Positions 42,918 through 54,364 of a DNA stretch of 64,000 nt are shown in pieces. The notes below the pieces were generated by a model. The model was not told the DNA's origin. It did no database searches and was given only the letters and a program-made list of their open reading frames with translations. A program made the position numbers and the translations under genes. Source of the stretch: Anthopleura xanthogrammica (taxonomy: Eukaryota > Cnidaria > Anthozoa > Actiniaria > Actiniidae); NCBI GenBank assembly GCA_964019055.1, contig OZ025211.1, positions 13,406,082 to 13,470,081 of the forward strand. Reading direction: 5' to 3'. Position 1 is the first letter of the stretch, and every line of letters begins with the position of its first letter.

Positions 42918-42988
42918 TCCATCCTGGGTCGCTTTTCTTCTTACTATACATTAATGATTTGCCAAATTGTCTAAGTTTCACAACACCT
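42917..42988 (+). pseudogene. LINE-B fragment 3
   Basis: A short piece reads SILG, then after a frame break LYINDLPNCLSFTTP, the RT stretch that follows GVPQG in LINEs. It ends in AACACCT at 42982-42988, duplicated at 47425-47431, where fragment 4 continues. Confidence 0.65.
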
Positions 42989-45900
42989 TGCGCGCACTCT
43001 TGCGGTGGTGGGTTGGCTCGGTTTTCTCTCTAATTTTTCACTATTTTTTACGCCTTTTTTGGTGGCTCGTCAATTCTTTTCCATCAAGTTCTGCTTACTA
43101 AGGTTTGTTTCATATGTTCATTATCTTCTTCTTTCATTTTCCCTTCGTATTTATTTTTTTACTCTAACTACATATTTGACCCATCGGTCCTGAAGCCATT
43201 TTATCTGGCTACCTCATTCGTCTTTGGGAAACTAATACTTTCTCACTGATCTACTCTTCTTACCAAAATCCCACTTAGGGATCTTCTTACTTAATCAATA
43301 CTCTTTTTGCTCCCATTTTTTCTTCTTCATCATTTTCACAATTTTTCTGCTTAGCACAACATCCTACTAGCTAGGAGCGAGCAGTGTCTCACTGCAATCA
43401 TCTTTCATTTCATGATTATATCTCATACTTTCTCTATCAAGCCTGTGGCTCTTTTAGCAACAACTTGATCTTATTTATTCTCTCTCTTTTTGTTAAGAAA
43501 ACTATCATCACTTATCTTCCTGCACGTATATCTATCTTTGTATATCCATTTTTTATTTTATTTTATTCCTTTTCTTTTTGAAAACACAATTTCAACTGCC
43601 ATTGTTGGTTGTTTGTTTACTTTTGTTGCTTTCGCTGTACCAGTTTTAAATCTGCTCGAGCAAAAACCGTTCATCAAGAGAGTGCGCGTGCAAAGTCAAA
43701 GTCAACAGACACAAACATTCTACGTCGCGCAAACCCGAGCAACTGTCGAGAATTAAACACAAACCACAAAGATCATATCATGGCTCCAGAAACAAACTTA
43801 AAGTCAAGATCAATACTTAAAGCCTTCGTCTGGAATGCACGTAGCCTTCTTAGTGTCAACACACTGCCATCAGGAGCTAATACTCTTCGTACCATGTGTA
43901 TCTTCTTCATTCTGTGGCTCTCCTTTAATCAATTCCTTTTCAAAAACGCTGGCTTCAATAAACCTCACCATGCTGTTCAAGTCTACACCTCTAGTAGTAC
44001 TACAAACGTTGGTCTTCCTGCTCAACGCACAAAACGTACATCAACTAAAGAAACAATTATTCCCAACACACTAAAACTTACAAGGAGCATAAAACTACTT
44101 CAAATTGCAGCTATGGCCGCAACGCTCGTCTACCTTTCAGGAGACACTGGACTTCTCTTAAATCCTGGTCCCATAAAAGATCCTTGTGAAATTTGTAAGA
44201 GAGGTTGCAGATCAAATCAAATGGCGATTCAATGCGATAGCTGTTATAAATGGTACCATTCAAAGTGCATGGCTATGGATAAAGAGGAATTCAAGAAACA
44301 TTGTGATCCTGCTGTTCCTTGGATATGTAATCCTTGTATATTGCCATCAACTAGTCTCAACAGTTCTGTTAACTCAACATCTGACTCACCTATCAATTCG
44401 TCAAATCAAGAAAGCAATGACGTTCTACCTATAAAAGTATCATCCAGAGGACTTAAAATAGCTCACTTAAACGTCCGTAGTCTATACAAAAACATAGATT
44501 CAGTTAAGCTATTGATGCACTCGAAGCCCTTCGACATTCTAACAGTCTCTGAAACGTGGCTGAGCAACACAATTCTTACCACCGAAATCACATTACCAGG
44601 ATGCATCTGCATTAGAAAGGACCGAAATACAGGAACGAGAGGTGGAGGCGTGGCCATCTTTCTTCGTGAAGGAATTATATTTACTCATCGTGAAGACCTG
44701 GAGAACGAAAATGAATGTACCTGGATTGAAGTAAATAGACCAAAGTGTAAACCGCTACTTCTGGCTTCTGTTTATCGTCCACCAAAGCAATCTATAGACG
44801 ACTTCATTGCAAAATTCGAAATGACTTTTTCTACTATTGACACAATCCATTTAGAAGTTTTATTACTTGGGGATTTTAACCTTGATGTTCTCTCTTGCCA
44901 CAACAAAGGAGAAAAACATTTCAAGAAAAAACTTTTGAAATGCGCTACAAACTTTGACTTGAAACAAATCATCGTTGGACCCACAAGAATCTCAGAGCAC
45001 TCCTCTACTACAATCGACTTGATTTTTACCAATACACAACACCGAATCGTTGATTCAGGAATAATTCCAGTAGGATTTAGTGATCATTCTCTGGTATATT
45101 GCGTTCTAAAATCTGGTGTACCAAAATCCAAACCCAAAACAATTGAATACCGCGCTTATAAAAACTATGTGAAAGATGATTTCATATATGAACTCTCTAA
45201 ATTACCATGGGATTTAATCTACTCAACGAATGATGTAAACGATGCAGTTAACACATGGGAGAATTTGTTCAATGACATCGCAAACAAGCACGCTCCAATC
45301 AAAGGACGTCGTGTTAAGGACCAGCCAGCGCCATGGCTATCTTCGAAACTTTGTAAACTGACACATGATCGCGACCACTACCACCGCAAGGCCATCCAGT
45401 CAAAAACTGAACATCACTGGGAAACTTTTAGAAAACTGAGAAATTTAACAAATATTGAGATCAGGAAAGCTAAATCCGACTACTACTGCAACCTTATAGA
45501 AAGCTCAAAGGATGATAGCAACCAGCTTTGAAATGCAATCAAGCAATCTTTACCATGCAAAAAAGCTACTTCTTCCGTTTCTTCGATCATTCACGATGGA
45601 AAAACATACACCGAATCAAAGGACATTGTAAAAATCTTCAACAATTACTTCGTTACCATTGGTCAGATATTAGCAGAAAATTTCACCAAAACTCCTACTA
45701 AACCTACCGTTAAAACTGCACTTCTTCACCTTGGAACAACACTCTCATTTCAAGAAGTATCAACAGATGACGTCATCAAACATCTCGTAAATCTGAAAAC
45801 CAATAAAGCAATAGGACTCGATAAAATTAGTGCAAGGCTTCTAAAGGATTCGGCCGAAGTGATTGGACTTCATCTAGCAAACATTTTTAATCTCTCCATC

Positions 45901-47424
45901 TCATCTTCTACACTTCCTGATGTTTGGAAGAATGCTAAAGTCGTGGCTTTATTTAAATCTGGAGAACGAACCGATCCTGGAAATTACAGACCTATTTCCG
46001 TATTGCCCACTGTGAGTAAGATTCTTGAGAAAATCATACACCAACAGCTGTACGACCACCTTCACAAGCACAAGCTACTGTCTTCAAAGCAGTTCGGTTT
46101 TAGACCTAAGTCTTCTACATGTACAGCTCTATTAAACTTCACTGATGAACTGTTACAAAACCTTGAGGATGGTAAACTAACTGACGTTCTCTTCCTGGAC
46201 CTTAAAAAAGCTTTTGACACTGTCGATCACAATATTTTACTACAAAAGTTGAGCTCTTTGGGTATCTCCGAATCTTCTCAAGCATGGTTCCAATCTTATC
46301 TGAGAAATCGTCAACAGATCACAGTATCAGGCGAATACCTTTCTGATCGTGCGCTCATTACATTGGGAGTTCCCCAAGGATCAATACTTGGACCACTCAT
46401 GTTTTTAATCTACATAAATGATCTTCCTCAACATCTTAAATTCACCAACGTAACTATGTATGCTGATGACACTGCTTTGTATTATTCCTCCGATGATGCA
46501 TCAGATATTCAAGACAAGCTGAACTCTGACTTACTTAACGTTTTAAATTGGCTACAACAAAATAGACTTACTCTAAATACCAAGAAATCTAAATTCATGC
46601 TCGTCGGAAATTCCAAGAAAATAAAATCTATAAACCCAATCGAGGTGACAGTCAATGGCACACGTCTCGACCAGGTCACCTCTTTTAAACATATTGGGGT
46701 TATGGTAAACCAAACCATGAATTGGTCAGACCACGTTGACTATATCAAACGAAAAGTGTCGTCAAGGCTTGGCGTACTCCGCCGCATAAAACACTTGTTG
46801 CCAACAAAAACCAGAGACTTAGTAGTTAAAACAACAGTCCTTCCTCTGCTCGACTACGGAGACATAGTATGGGGCGACCGCCACAACTCAAGTCTCATGA
46901 ATTCCCTGGAAACCTGTCACAACAAAGCTGCCAAGCTGGTCCTCAACTTGCCTCCATGGTCTTCTGCTACTGACGCTCTAAAATCACTGCAATGGCATCA
47001 ACTACGAAAGAGAAGACTTTTCCATCGTTGTATCTTTATGTACAAGGCAGTTAATAACTTAGTTGATTTCAAATTCAATATAAACTATGGCAGTCAACTT
47101 CATACCCACAACACAAGGCAAGCAACAGCCATAAGGCCACCGCTATTCAGAACGAATTGGGGGCAAGACAAATCTAACTTTCTTTTCATAAATGACTGGA
47201 ACGCTTTACCTTCAAGCATTAATTTTAAGTTATCGTTAAAAATTTTTTTGTCTACTTTAAAATCGTTTCTTTATAACTAAATAGGTTATATTACTTGAAT
47301 TATGCATATAATATGTGTAATATCTATATCTCATTATATCATTCATGTTCATTTTAGAGGACCCTCCTGAAAATCATCACTGATGAGTGTGGCTTCCTCA
47401 TTAAATATAATAATAATTAAAAAA
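42989..47424 (+). mobile_element. Full-length CR1/L2-group LINE (LINE-A) with 7-bp target duplication
   Basis: AACACCT borders both ends (42982-42988, 47425-47431). The 5' region to 43608 is a pyrimidine-rich leader, one long reading frame spans 43609-47280, and the 3' end has a short hairpin-containing UTR (AGGACCCTCC region) followed by TAATAATAATT and an A run. It lies inside the older LINE-B. Confidence 0.85.
43609..47280 (+). pseudogene. LINE-A polyprotein: PHD finger, endonuclease, RT; one TGA
   Basis: The ORF is about 1223 codons and is broken only by TGA at 45529-45531, where the context (NQL*NAIKQSL) suggests a lost Trp. Order: a hydrophobic stretch (KLLQIAAMAATLVYLSGD) ending in NPGP at residues 185-188; a PHD finger at about 193-243 (DPCEICKRGC, CDSCYKWYHSKC, WICNPC); an APE endonuclease at about 281-510 (IAHLNVRSL, SETWLS, LLLGDFNLDV, SDHSLV); then RT with FRPKSSTCTALL, LDLKKAFDTVDHNILL, GVPQGSILGPLMFLIYINDL and MYADDTALYYSS. 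The catalytic residues look intact. The ATG at 43609 is the first in frame; one at 43780 is an alternative. The single nonsense codon suggests recent activity. Confidence 0.88.
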
Positions 47425-47895
47425 AACACCTAGAATGTTTGCTGACGATACTAATATTACAGTAGCTGAAAAGTCATTAACCGAAGCATAAATCATTTTA
47501 AACCACGATCTGAACAGTATCAAAAGCTGGCTCGCAGCAAATAAACTAAGCCTAAACATGGCTAAAACAGAATATGTCCTGGTAGGATCTAGAATAGATT
47601 AAGTGAATTGGATGAACTAAATATCGTTATTGGAAGTGAATCAATCAAACGAGTTCATAGTACCAAGGTACTAGGGGTACACATAGATGAAAACCTTACT
47701 TGGGAAAAACATATTGACGTAGTAGCTAAAAACGTCTCATCAGGAATTGGTGCTATTAGGGAATTATATGCAGCCTCCAGTAATTGTTTTTACGTGATTC
47801 TTCAAATAAGGTTGCTTTGCCATTACCAAAAACTGAGTTCTTAAAAAAAGGGTTTCAGTTACGATGGTGCAAAATTATGGAATTCACTGCCTAAT
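47425..47895 (+). pseudogene. LINE-B fragment 4 (RT C-terminal part)
   Basis: It resumes with MFADDTNITVAEKSLTEA (the catalytic Asp pair), then WLAANKLSLNMAKTEYVLVG, KVLGVHIDENLTWEKHID and a distal piece with FSYDGAKLWNSLPN. An in-frame stop, a frame change near 47600 and an internal deletion after AIRELYAAS disable it. This is the 3' part of the element whose earlier pieces lie at 31590, 40944 and 42917. Confidence 0.75.
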
Positions 47896-48410
47896 TGTCA
47901 TTCAAGTTATTTTTGCCAGTTTTGAAGATTGGTACAACATTTGCAACTTTCCAATCTGTTGGAATACTACCCAGTGATAAAGAAAAGTTAAACATAGTAG
48001 CCAGTGATGGAGCCAATTCAACGGCACATTTCTTGAGAATTCTTGGAGGAATGTTATCTGGGCCAGATGCGTTGTTTACATCAATTGATTGAAGGAGTTT
48101 CGCCACCTCTTCTTTACTACAGAGCAAATCATCGATAACATAATCGGTCAGCTGACTCGGGTTCAGCTGGAAATCACTGGGGTTTTCATCTGAGTTCTTA
48201 TTGAAAACAGACTGGAAAAACTCGTTAAAAGGTCTAGCCTTTTCAAGTGGTGAATATGCTCTTTTTCCTTCATGCTTAATACAACTTACCACGTTAGAAT
48301 TTCCGGTACGAGCTTTAACAAAAGACCAGAATTTTTTGGGGTTAGAACTTAATGAGACTGTTAAGTCATTTACATAGTTCCAATACGCTTTGTTCAATTG
48401 ATCTTTTACA
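47895..48410 (-). pseudogene. LINE-D fragment (linker to RT start)
   Basis: One clean 168-codon frame reads FWSFVKARTGNSNVVSCI, ARPFNEFFQSVFNKN, then DVNNASGPDNIPPRILKKC and IPTDWKVANVVPIFKTGK. That is the segment from the endonuclease-RT linker into the first RT motifs of a CR1/Jockey-group LINE. It is cut off at both ends and lies tail-to-tail with LINE-B fragment 4. It cannot be active. Confidence 0.75.
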
Positions 48411-49380
48411 TAGTTACATTAGAGTTTCCGTAGTCTTCGTTTCCTTTGAATTAATTTTCGTAGTTAGGTTTACAACCACGGTGTGTTGCGCTGAGGCTTT
48501 AACTGTTTACATGGAATATTTCGCTCAACTGCTTTAAAAAATAAAGTCTTAAATATAATCATCATCGTAATTATGAAAGAAAGTGTTTTGGAAATGACCG
48601 TATCTTAAACTGAAGTAATTAAGCTTACCTTTTAATTGTTCAGCATTACTAGCTGGTTGTATAGGGATTCTTGGCTATTGTATATATAGATGTAATAAAT
48701 TTTCATCAAAATTTGTAAGCTTATAAAATTAAAAAAATAAATTTATAGAACATATTGATTTTTTAGCGTCTTGTGCACAATCAAAAAAGCTTTGGTTTTA
48801 ATAAGTCTGAAACACAGTAGTATGTTCCCCTACACAAAACTACTCAAAATCGTAAATATGGAAAAAAATATGCGTATATGCTGCTGTCCTTTTTCAGGAA
48901 AGCATCATTTTGCCATAAAAACAACTGCCAGGATTAAAGTAAAAGAACGTGCCAAGTCACATGTTGTCACAACCTCGGTGAATAAATCACATTTACCTTT
49001 TTAATTCAGAACAATTGTTTGACATTTTTTAACTCACAAAGAAAAGTTTTTCTTCCAAATTCATGTTAGTGCTTTAAAGTGAAAAAAAGACTTACCTTTC
49101 AGAGAAGAAGGACACATTGATTTTCACAACTGAACGAGTTGATCCAGTGATCAAAGGACTGAAGAATCCAAACTAACTTGCTATGCACATGTACAATAAA
49201 TACGATGGAAGGCGCGTCAAAGGTTTCCCGCCACAGGCTATCACAGGGATCCCAAGTAATAAAAAAATGGTGAATCGGGGCATGGCGTCCGATCCTGGAC
49301 TTACTTTTTGAAAAATGCTTTATTTTATTAAAATTTGATCGATTTGGTTTTCCATTCAAACACATACTTTGATATATGGA
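48411..49380. other. AT-rich stretch, nothing recognised
   Basis: Short ORFs only, none with a family resemblance. Confidence 0.4.
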
Positions 49381-49399
49381 AACCTTCACAACAAACAAT

Positions 49400-50278
49400 T
49401 CTTCAGTTTTGCTTTGTTTTGTTTTCTGCTGAAGAGGGGGGCTTCAGCCCCCCTTTTCCCCTCTGGATCCGCCCTTGCAGGGTCACGTTCAACAGAAACG
49501 GCAGCTTTGTTGTCGTACATTCTGGGTTTGACCTGGCGTTGAATCCGTGGATTATTTCCAGTTCTAGTTTTTGTTTGCCGTTCAGAGTACTCAAGATATT
49601 CCTTTCCTTGAGGTCTGTCTTTAAAACGACATCTCCCCAGCATAATTCCCTCCGCTCTCTGCATCCACGTAAACCAAAGTGAATCATGTTGTTTAGCCAA
49701 ACTGTGTTCTGCAAAGCTTGTTGTGAGCTTATTCCGAGCAATTGTTTCTCAAATAAAATCTTAATTTCTACATCAGAAAGAGCTGTTGTTGCTTGTGGTG
49801 TGCTTCCACGGCCATGTCGCTGTAATTGCTTTTGCTTTGACTTCATGCATCTCTGGTTTTTTGAAATTCACGATCTTTAAAAATGGATTTACCGTAATTG
49901 AGGCGGCTTAAATGGCATTCATCACTCGATAAAATACCACAAAGCGAGGACGGTTCGTAGTCTTTCCCCGTCTTAGTTCTCGCAGTGACTATGAACTGGC
50001 TCAGATAAATATTCAGCTCACTAGGTCACTAGGTTGAATGTTCTGTATTTCTCTTTCTTCCTTATGTTGTTCCTCGAGAAATTGCTTGAAAAGCTTTAAG
50101 TCATAATAGGTTTTCTCTTGTTTTTTTTTCTTCTCCTTCAATTAATTTATCAACGTCACTATCAGTGACTGTCGCAAATCTTCCTGCCTCTTGTTTACTA
50201 TCTGTACTCTTTGTTCCTACTATAATACTAAATTCAGGAAACAGGTCAAAGTTCTCGTTCGCTGTGGAATCTGCCATT
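49400..50278 (-). pseudogene. DUF3504/Crypton-like tyrosine recombinase gene, frameshifted
   Basis: ATG at 50278 starts MADSTANENFDLFPEFSIIV and reaches FATVTDSDVDKLIEGEEKK. After a shift in an A-run it continues TYYDLKLFKQFLEEQHKEE, then TARTKTGKDYEPSSLCGILS, REFQKTRDA, KSKQKQLQRHGRG, LGISSQQALQNTVWLNN and FGLRGCRERRELCWGDVVLK; a second shift leads to EYLEYSERQTKTRTGNN. These are the ordered blocks of the cnidarian DUF3504 family (related to QRICH1/ZMYM tails and Crypton recombinases). RGCRE...CWGD holds the first Arg box. The C-terminal His-x-x-Arg and Tyr boxes are missing, replaced by unrelated sequence after 49480. Non-functional. Confidence 0.72.
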
Positions 50279-50529
50279 TTTACTGACTACTGAGGATTGA
50301 AAAGAAACCGCGCTCGAAGGCCTTATGTGTGATTGGTTGATAATAAAGTAGTCATGCCAACTGTGATATCCTCACTGTGTAGAATGTACGAGGTTTGAGA
50401 CACCGGATAAATCCTGGTATTTTATTGATATCTATATAATAAAGTTCTTTAGCCCATATCTGCTCTACTAGAGACACTGGGTGGTTAAAACGTTTAAATA
50501 GTTTGTCTCTTCATTTCTCTGTATTTTTT

Positions 50530-50625
50530 GGTTTTTGTAACGAGTGCACCTACAGTTTAGTTGCACTCTCTGTGCATTTCAGTAATGATGTTATGCCCAT
50601 AACATAGTCGGCCGACTCTAGGAAT
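50530..50625 (-). pseudogene. DM-domain-like exon, copy H (highly diverged)
   Basis: On the minus strand GHNIITEMHRECN and a VTKTKKYREM tail are recognisable, and the palindrome survives as TGCACAGAGAGTGCA against TGCACTCGTT. The Cys ligands are largely lost. The call rests on the palindrome and on residue order seen in copies A-G. Confidence 0.4.
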
Positions 50626-51640
50626 ATCCATCTTCTTGACTTCTAATCTTCACAGCATAACTCAGATATTGAATTAGCGTAAGTGAATGTGTAAGCGTGA
50701 GTTACAATGTATTTACCCTTTCTCTCGCACACTTTGCTTCTTCTCTCTGTATTTTTGGTGGCATCTTTCTAGAATTGTGCAAGCGACTACAAATTTACCA
50801 TATTGTTTTCAACTCATAAGAAACACATGATAAAAGACTGATACTCAGTAAAACGCGTCACATAGACGTGGAAACCCGAAGTTTACAGGTGTCAGCTTTG
50901 ACAGGCCAGTCGTTCCTTACATATCAGAATTAGCAATCCCTTTTTCTTTTGCATAACTGCATTCTTTCTTGATCTTTTTCTTAGTCGAAATCCAAAATTC
51001 TAAGTGCTGAAAGCAGTTCTTCCGGTATTCTGCAATCAAGATCACTGCAACATTCTTGGCAGGGACAGCCTCAAAAATAACAACAGGCATTTCCTTACTG
51101 AACGAGGGCGTGCACATTGGTTGGCTGAGTTCTTCGAAAGTCAGTGATTTCAAGGACACGCTTTTTGGGGCGTGTCACCATTTGATGATACATTTTGTGG
51201 CACGCTCTCTAGGTTTCCAGTTATCGGTCCTAGTCTTGACTTCTTCTTTCTCAAGTTTCCTTTCAAATGGCTAAATGCCTTGGCATCCAGCAGCTTGCAC
51301 ATTAGATTAGATTGAAGTCATAGTTGAGTTCGTTTTGTTGGTAAATCAATACATCACTAAAAATTGCTAGACAGCAATATCGTATAATGGTCTCAGAAAC
51401 GCAAGTGCAGTTGTTGGCATCTTTCTACAGTAAAAATCAAAAGTGTTGATACACTGCCCCATAATGTTGGATATCCACCGTTGTATAATATTTTATATTA
51501 TTTACACAGGACCAAAATTCAGATTTACGAAGGCGTAAATGCAACGTAAGGCTGCCGTAAAGAATAGGTTTACGCCCCTTTAATCTTTGTTTACGGTTCG
51601 TAAATGTTAGCTTTACGCTAGCTTTATGGCTATACTTAAA
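50626..51640. other. No recognised gene
   Basis: An 80-codon minus-strand ORF at 50917-51159 and a 68-codon one at 51437-51643 are open but match nothing I know. Confidence 0.35.
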
Positions 51641-51664
51641 CATGGCTTAATGGAACACTTAACG

Positions 51665-52075
51665 CCGTAGTTAATGACAACGTAAAGGTGTCGTAAAGTT
51701 CGAGTTTACATGTTATCACTCAACGTAAAGTTGTTGTAAATACCCGGAAAGTTTGAGTTTACATGCCATCACTCAACATAAAGTTGTCGTAAATACCCGG
51801 AAAGTTTGAGTTTACATGCCTTCACTCAACGTAAAGTTGTCGTAAATACCCGGAAAGTTTGAGTTTACATGCCTTCACTCGACGTAAAGTTGTCGTAAAT
51901 ACCCGGACAATTTGAGTTTACATGCCATCACTCAACGTAAATGTGTCGTAAATAGCCGGAAAGTTTGAGTTTACATGCCTTCACTCAACGTAAAGTTGTC
52001 GTAAATATCCGGAAAGTTTGGGTTTACATGCCATCACTAAACGTTAGGGTGTCGTAAATACACGCAAAAAGTTTT
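51665..52075. repeat. 53-bp satellite
   Basis: About seven units each carry ACGTAAAGTTGTCGTAAAT, CCCGGAAAGTTTGAGTTTAC and ATGCCATCACTCA, with a period of 53 bp. Related GTAAA-rich sequence extends left to about 51530 and right to about 52160. Confidence 0.88.
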
Positions 52076-52344
52076 ATAAACCGGTAAATTTGGAGTCTAC
52101 ATTTGTTTAGTTAATGTGAATTTGGCCCAAAAGTGTTTGTATTCTACGTTTACGGGTCTGAGACCGTCTTTAAGTTCTACATGTTCATCTTGAAATATAT
52201 TTTCTTAAAACAACACAACATTACATGTCATATTCATGATTGTAGATTTATTAATGATTGTAGACTTCATTGATCAACTACAAGGTAAAATGATATAACT
52301 CATGAAATCTTAATTCTTCAGTAAAAATTCAAATTGTTTTCATT

Positions 52345-52698
52345 TAAAAATCACTTCTAAATTCATTAATTCATTAAAAATTCATTAATTAATAATTATG
52401 AAATGCGGTATTTACAAATTACAAATAAATAATAAAATATAGAACTGGAACCATTATTAATAATTTTCTATGCAGAATGAGTAGCTAAATGTAAAGAATC
52501 TAATGCAATTGCCCTATTTCACTTCTTCAAAAATCACTTCTATAATGTTAATGAAAAAATTCATTAATAATTATGAAATGCAGTATTTACAAATTGCAAA
52601 TGTATAATAAAATATAGAACTGGAACCATTATTAATAATTTTCTATGCAGAATGAGTAGCTAAATGTAAAGAATCTAATGCAATTGCCCTATTTCACT
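52345..52698. repeat. Two-copy tandem duplication (~177 bp)
   Basis: AAAAATCACTTCTA starts both copies (52345, 52530). Each ends CTAATGCAATTGCCCTATTT. They differ by small indels in AT-rich sequence. Confidence 0.85.
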
Positions 52699-52998
52699 AT
52701 GACGTCACAGCTTGTTTACATGGACAAGAATATAAATTTAGGCTAAATCTTCTTTCAGGGTATTTATTTAGTGTAATATTAGCTGCTCTCACTTCCCACT
52801 AAATCAAAAACCAATTCTTATTGTGAATTAATTTGTGTTGCTGCTATTTTGGCACCCTATCTGGAGACCATGATCCTTAGTGTTAAAACAATTGAGTGTG
52901 TTGATGTGACGCCAAAGTGAAATAAGGGCAATTAAACAATTTAAAATTAAACAACAATGGATATATAATATTTCACACAGATTTAGAAATATGGCTCT

Positions 52999-53265
52999 TC
53001 GGTGTTGAGCTATGCACCTCGCACGAGGTGTTAAGCTTTTGAGATGAAGGTCATCAAGATCTTGCTTAATTTTTCGCAAAGCTGACCTTTCCCAGGGTAA
53101 TTTCTTCACCAAGTAGCCCTTCATCGTTATATCTCCATTTTCATCTTCTGACAGATCGCTTTCATCCGAGCTGGTATAATTCATAATCAAAGCTTCCCTT
53201 ATTGTGTCACGCTTTTCCTCTGAACATTGTACAGAATCAAGCATCTCGATTCTTCTTTGTAGTTT
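52999..53265 (-). CDS. Exon c of an unknown multi-exon gene
   Basis: An acceptor-like TTGCGTTGTAG lies at 53266 on the minus strand. The exon reads MLDSVQCSEEKRDTIREALI, NYTSSDESDLSEDENGD, then GYLVKKLPWERSALRKIKQD and LKSLTPRAR, with a possible donor G|GTGCAT near 52999. The acidic SDESDLSEDEN run followed by the LPWER block recurs in repeated cnidarian proteins I have seen, but I cannot name a function. It lies in series with exons at 53908-54018 and 54365-54512. Whether it is host or element is undecided. Confidence 0.5.
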
Positions 53266-53336
53266 CTACAACGCAAAATAAATTTCGAATTAAAAAACTT
53301 TAAATAGGTTGCACTAGATAATAACTTCATTCTTAT

Positions 53337-53400
53337 ACCGTCAATCCTCTATTAAACACCCCCATCATCTTTTTAAGCCCCCTTCCCTCGATCCCCTCCC
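53337..53400. repeat. Diverged TACCGTAAATCC-MITE piece
   Basis: TACCGTCAATCCTCTATTAA and AAGCCCCC runs resemble the MITE at 36895-37082. Confidence 0.4.
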
Positions 53401-53553
53401 CTTCTCAACTAAAATATAACACTGCATGTTCACTGAATAAAGTACTATTTCCTTTTTTTTTCTTGAAAATTCAGGTCAACCATGACGAGAACCATAACAT
53501 AGGGAAACGTCATAACATTGTAATATTCTTAGTCCTGAATTTACAGTGTTTAA

Positions 53554-53771
53554 AGTGCATATAAGCCCTACAGGATGCCTTCATGATTCAAAAGCCCTTA
53601 TAAAATAAATATGAATGGTGATTAATTGTCTTTGATATCTCTTTTTGTTGCCAAGATATTCAAGATTATAATTACCAGGTATTGGGATTGAGAAAAATGA
53701 TCACGTTTTATATCTATTTTATAAGGGCCTTTAAATCATGAAGGCATCCTGCAGTAGGGCTTATATGCACT
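53554..53771. mobile_element. 218-bp MITE bordered by TTAA
   Basis: The ends AGTGCATATAAGCCCTAC and its complement GTAGGGCTTATATGCACT are part of inverted repeats of about 55 bp. TTAA borders both sides (53550-53553, 53772-53775). Confidence 0.78.
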
Positions 53772-53907
53772 TTAAAGAAAGTTATAACATTTATGACAGC
53801 ATACATTGTACTGCATTTTGTTACATCCTGGGGGGTTTATAGAAGATTTATGGTAATTACATTCATCAGTTATGCAGTCGCAGAATTATCAATGAATTAT
53901 ATACTTA

Positions 53908-54018
53908 CATCTCTCAATCGTCCTTGTCTCATGCATGCTATTCTATGTTTATCAATGTCTCCGTTTACTTTTCTGGCATGTTTATCCTTCCTTGATTTAA
54001 AATAAGTTGATGCAGCTC
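53908..54018 (-). CDS. Exon b of the unknown multi-exon gene
   Basis: On the minus strand GTTTCATGTAG precedes the exon and G-AT|GTAAGTATAT ends it. It reads AASTYFKSRKDKHARKVNGD then IDKHRIACMRQGRLRD, strongly basic and helical. It sits between the exons at 54365-54512 and 52999-53265 on the same strand. The product is unknown; nucleic-acid binding is only a guess from charge. Confidence 0.45.
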
Positions 54019-54364
54019 CTACATGAAACATAATACAATTTCAATCTTGTTTAACTTTATACAAATCATAATTAGATATATCCTTCTCATGCTAGCATAG
54101 AGGGAAAACATTTTTTTTCATGAAGTCCTCTTGAACTTTTTTTTATTGAGGTCACAATTTAATTACTTAAAATACAAAGATTCCTTTTTATCTTAAATCT
54201 AGCATTTTTGAATTATAGATTTGTTTTCATAAGTTCAAATCCTCAAATTAAGCTACCAACTAGTCCTTGCAACGGAGTTACAACAACAATTTAAAACTCA
54301 CTATTTTGATTTCAGAGGGATAAATTTGTTGTATACAAGTGGTAGACCCATTGCACAAGCTGCA

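Noticed and set aside
42930..43608. Several short Phe/Ser/Leu-rich ORFs before the LINE-A polyprotein
   Set aside because: The region is the pyrimidine-rich 5' leader of the LINE.
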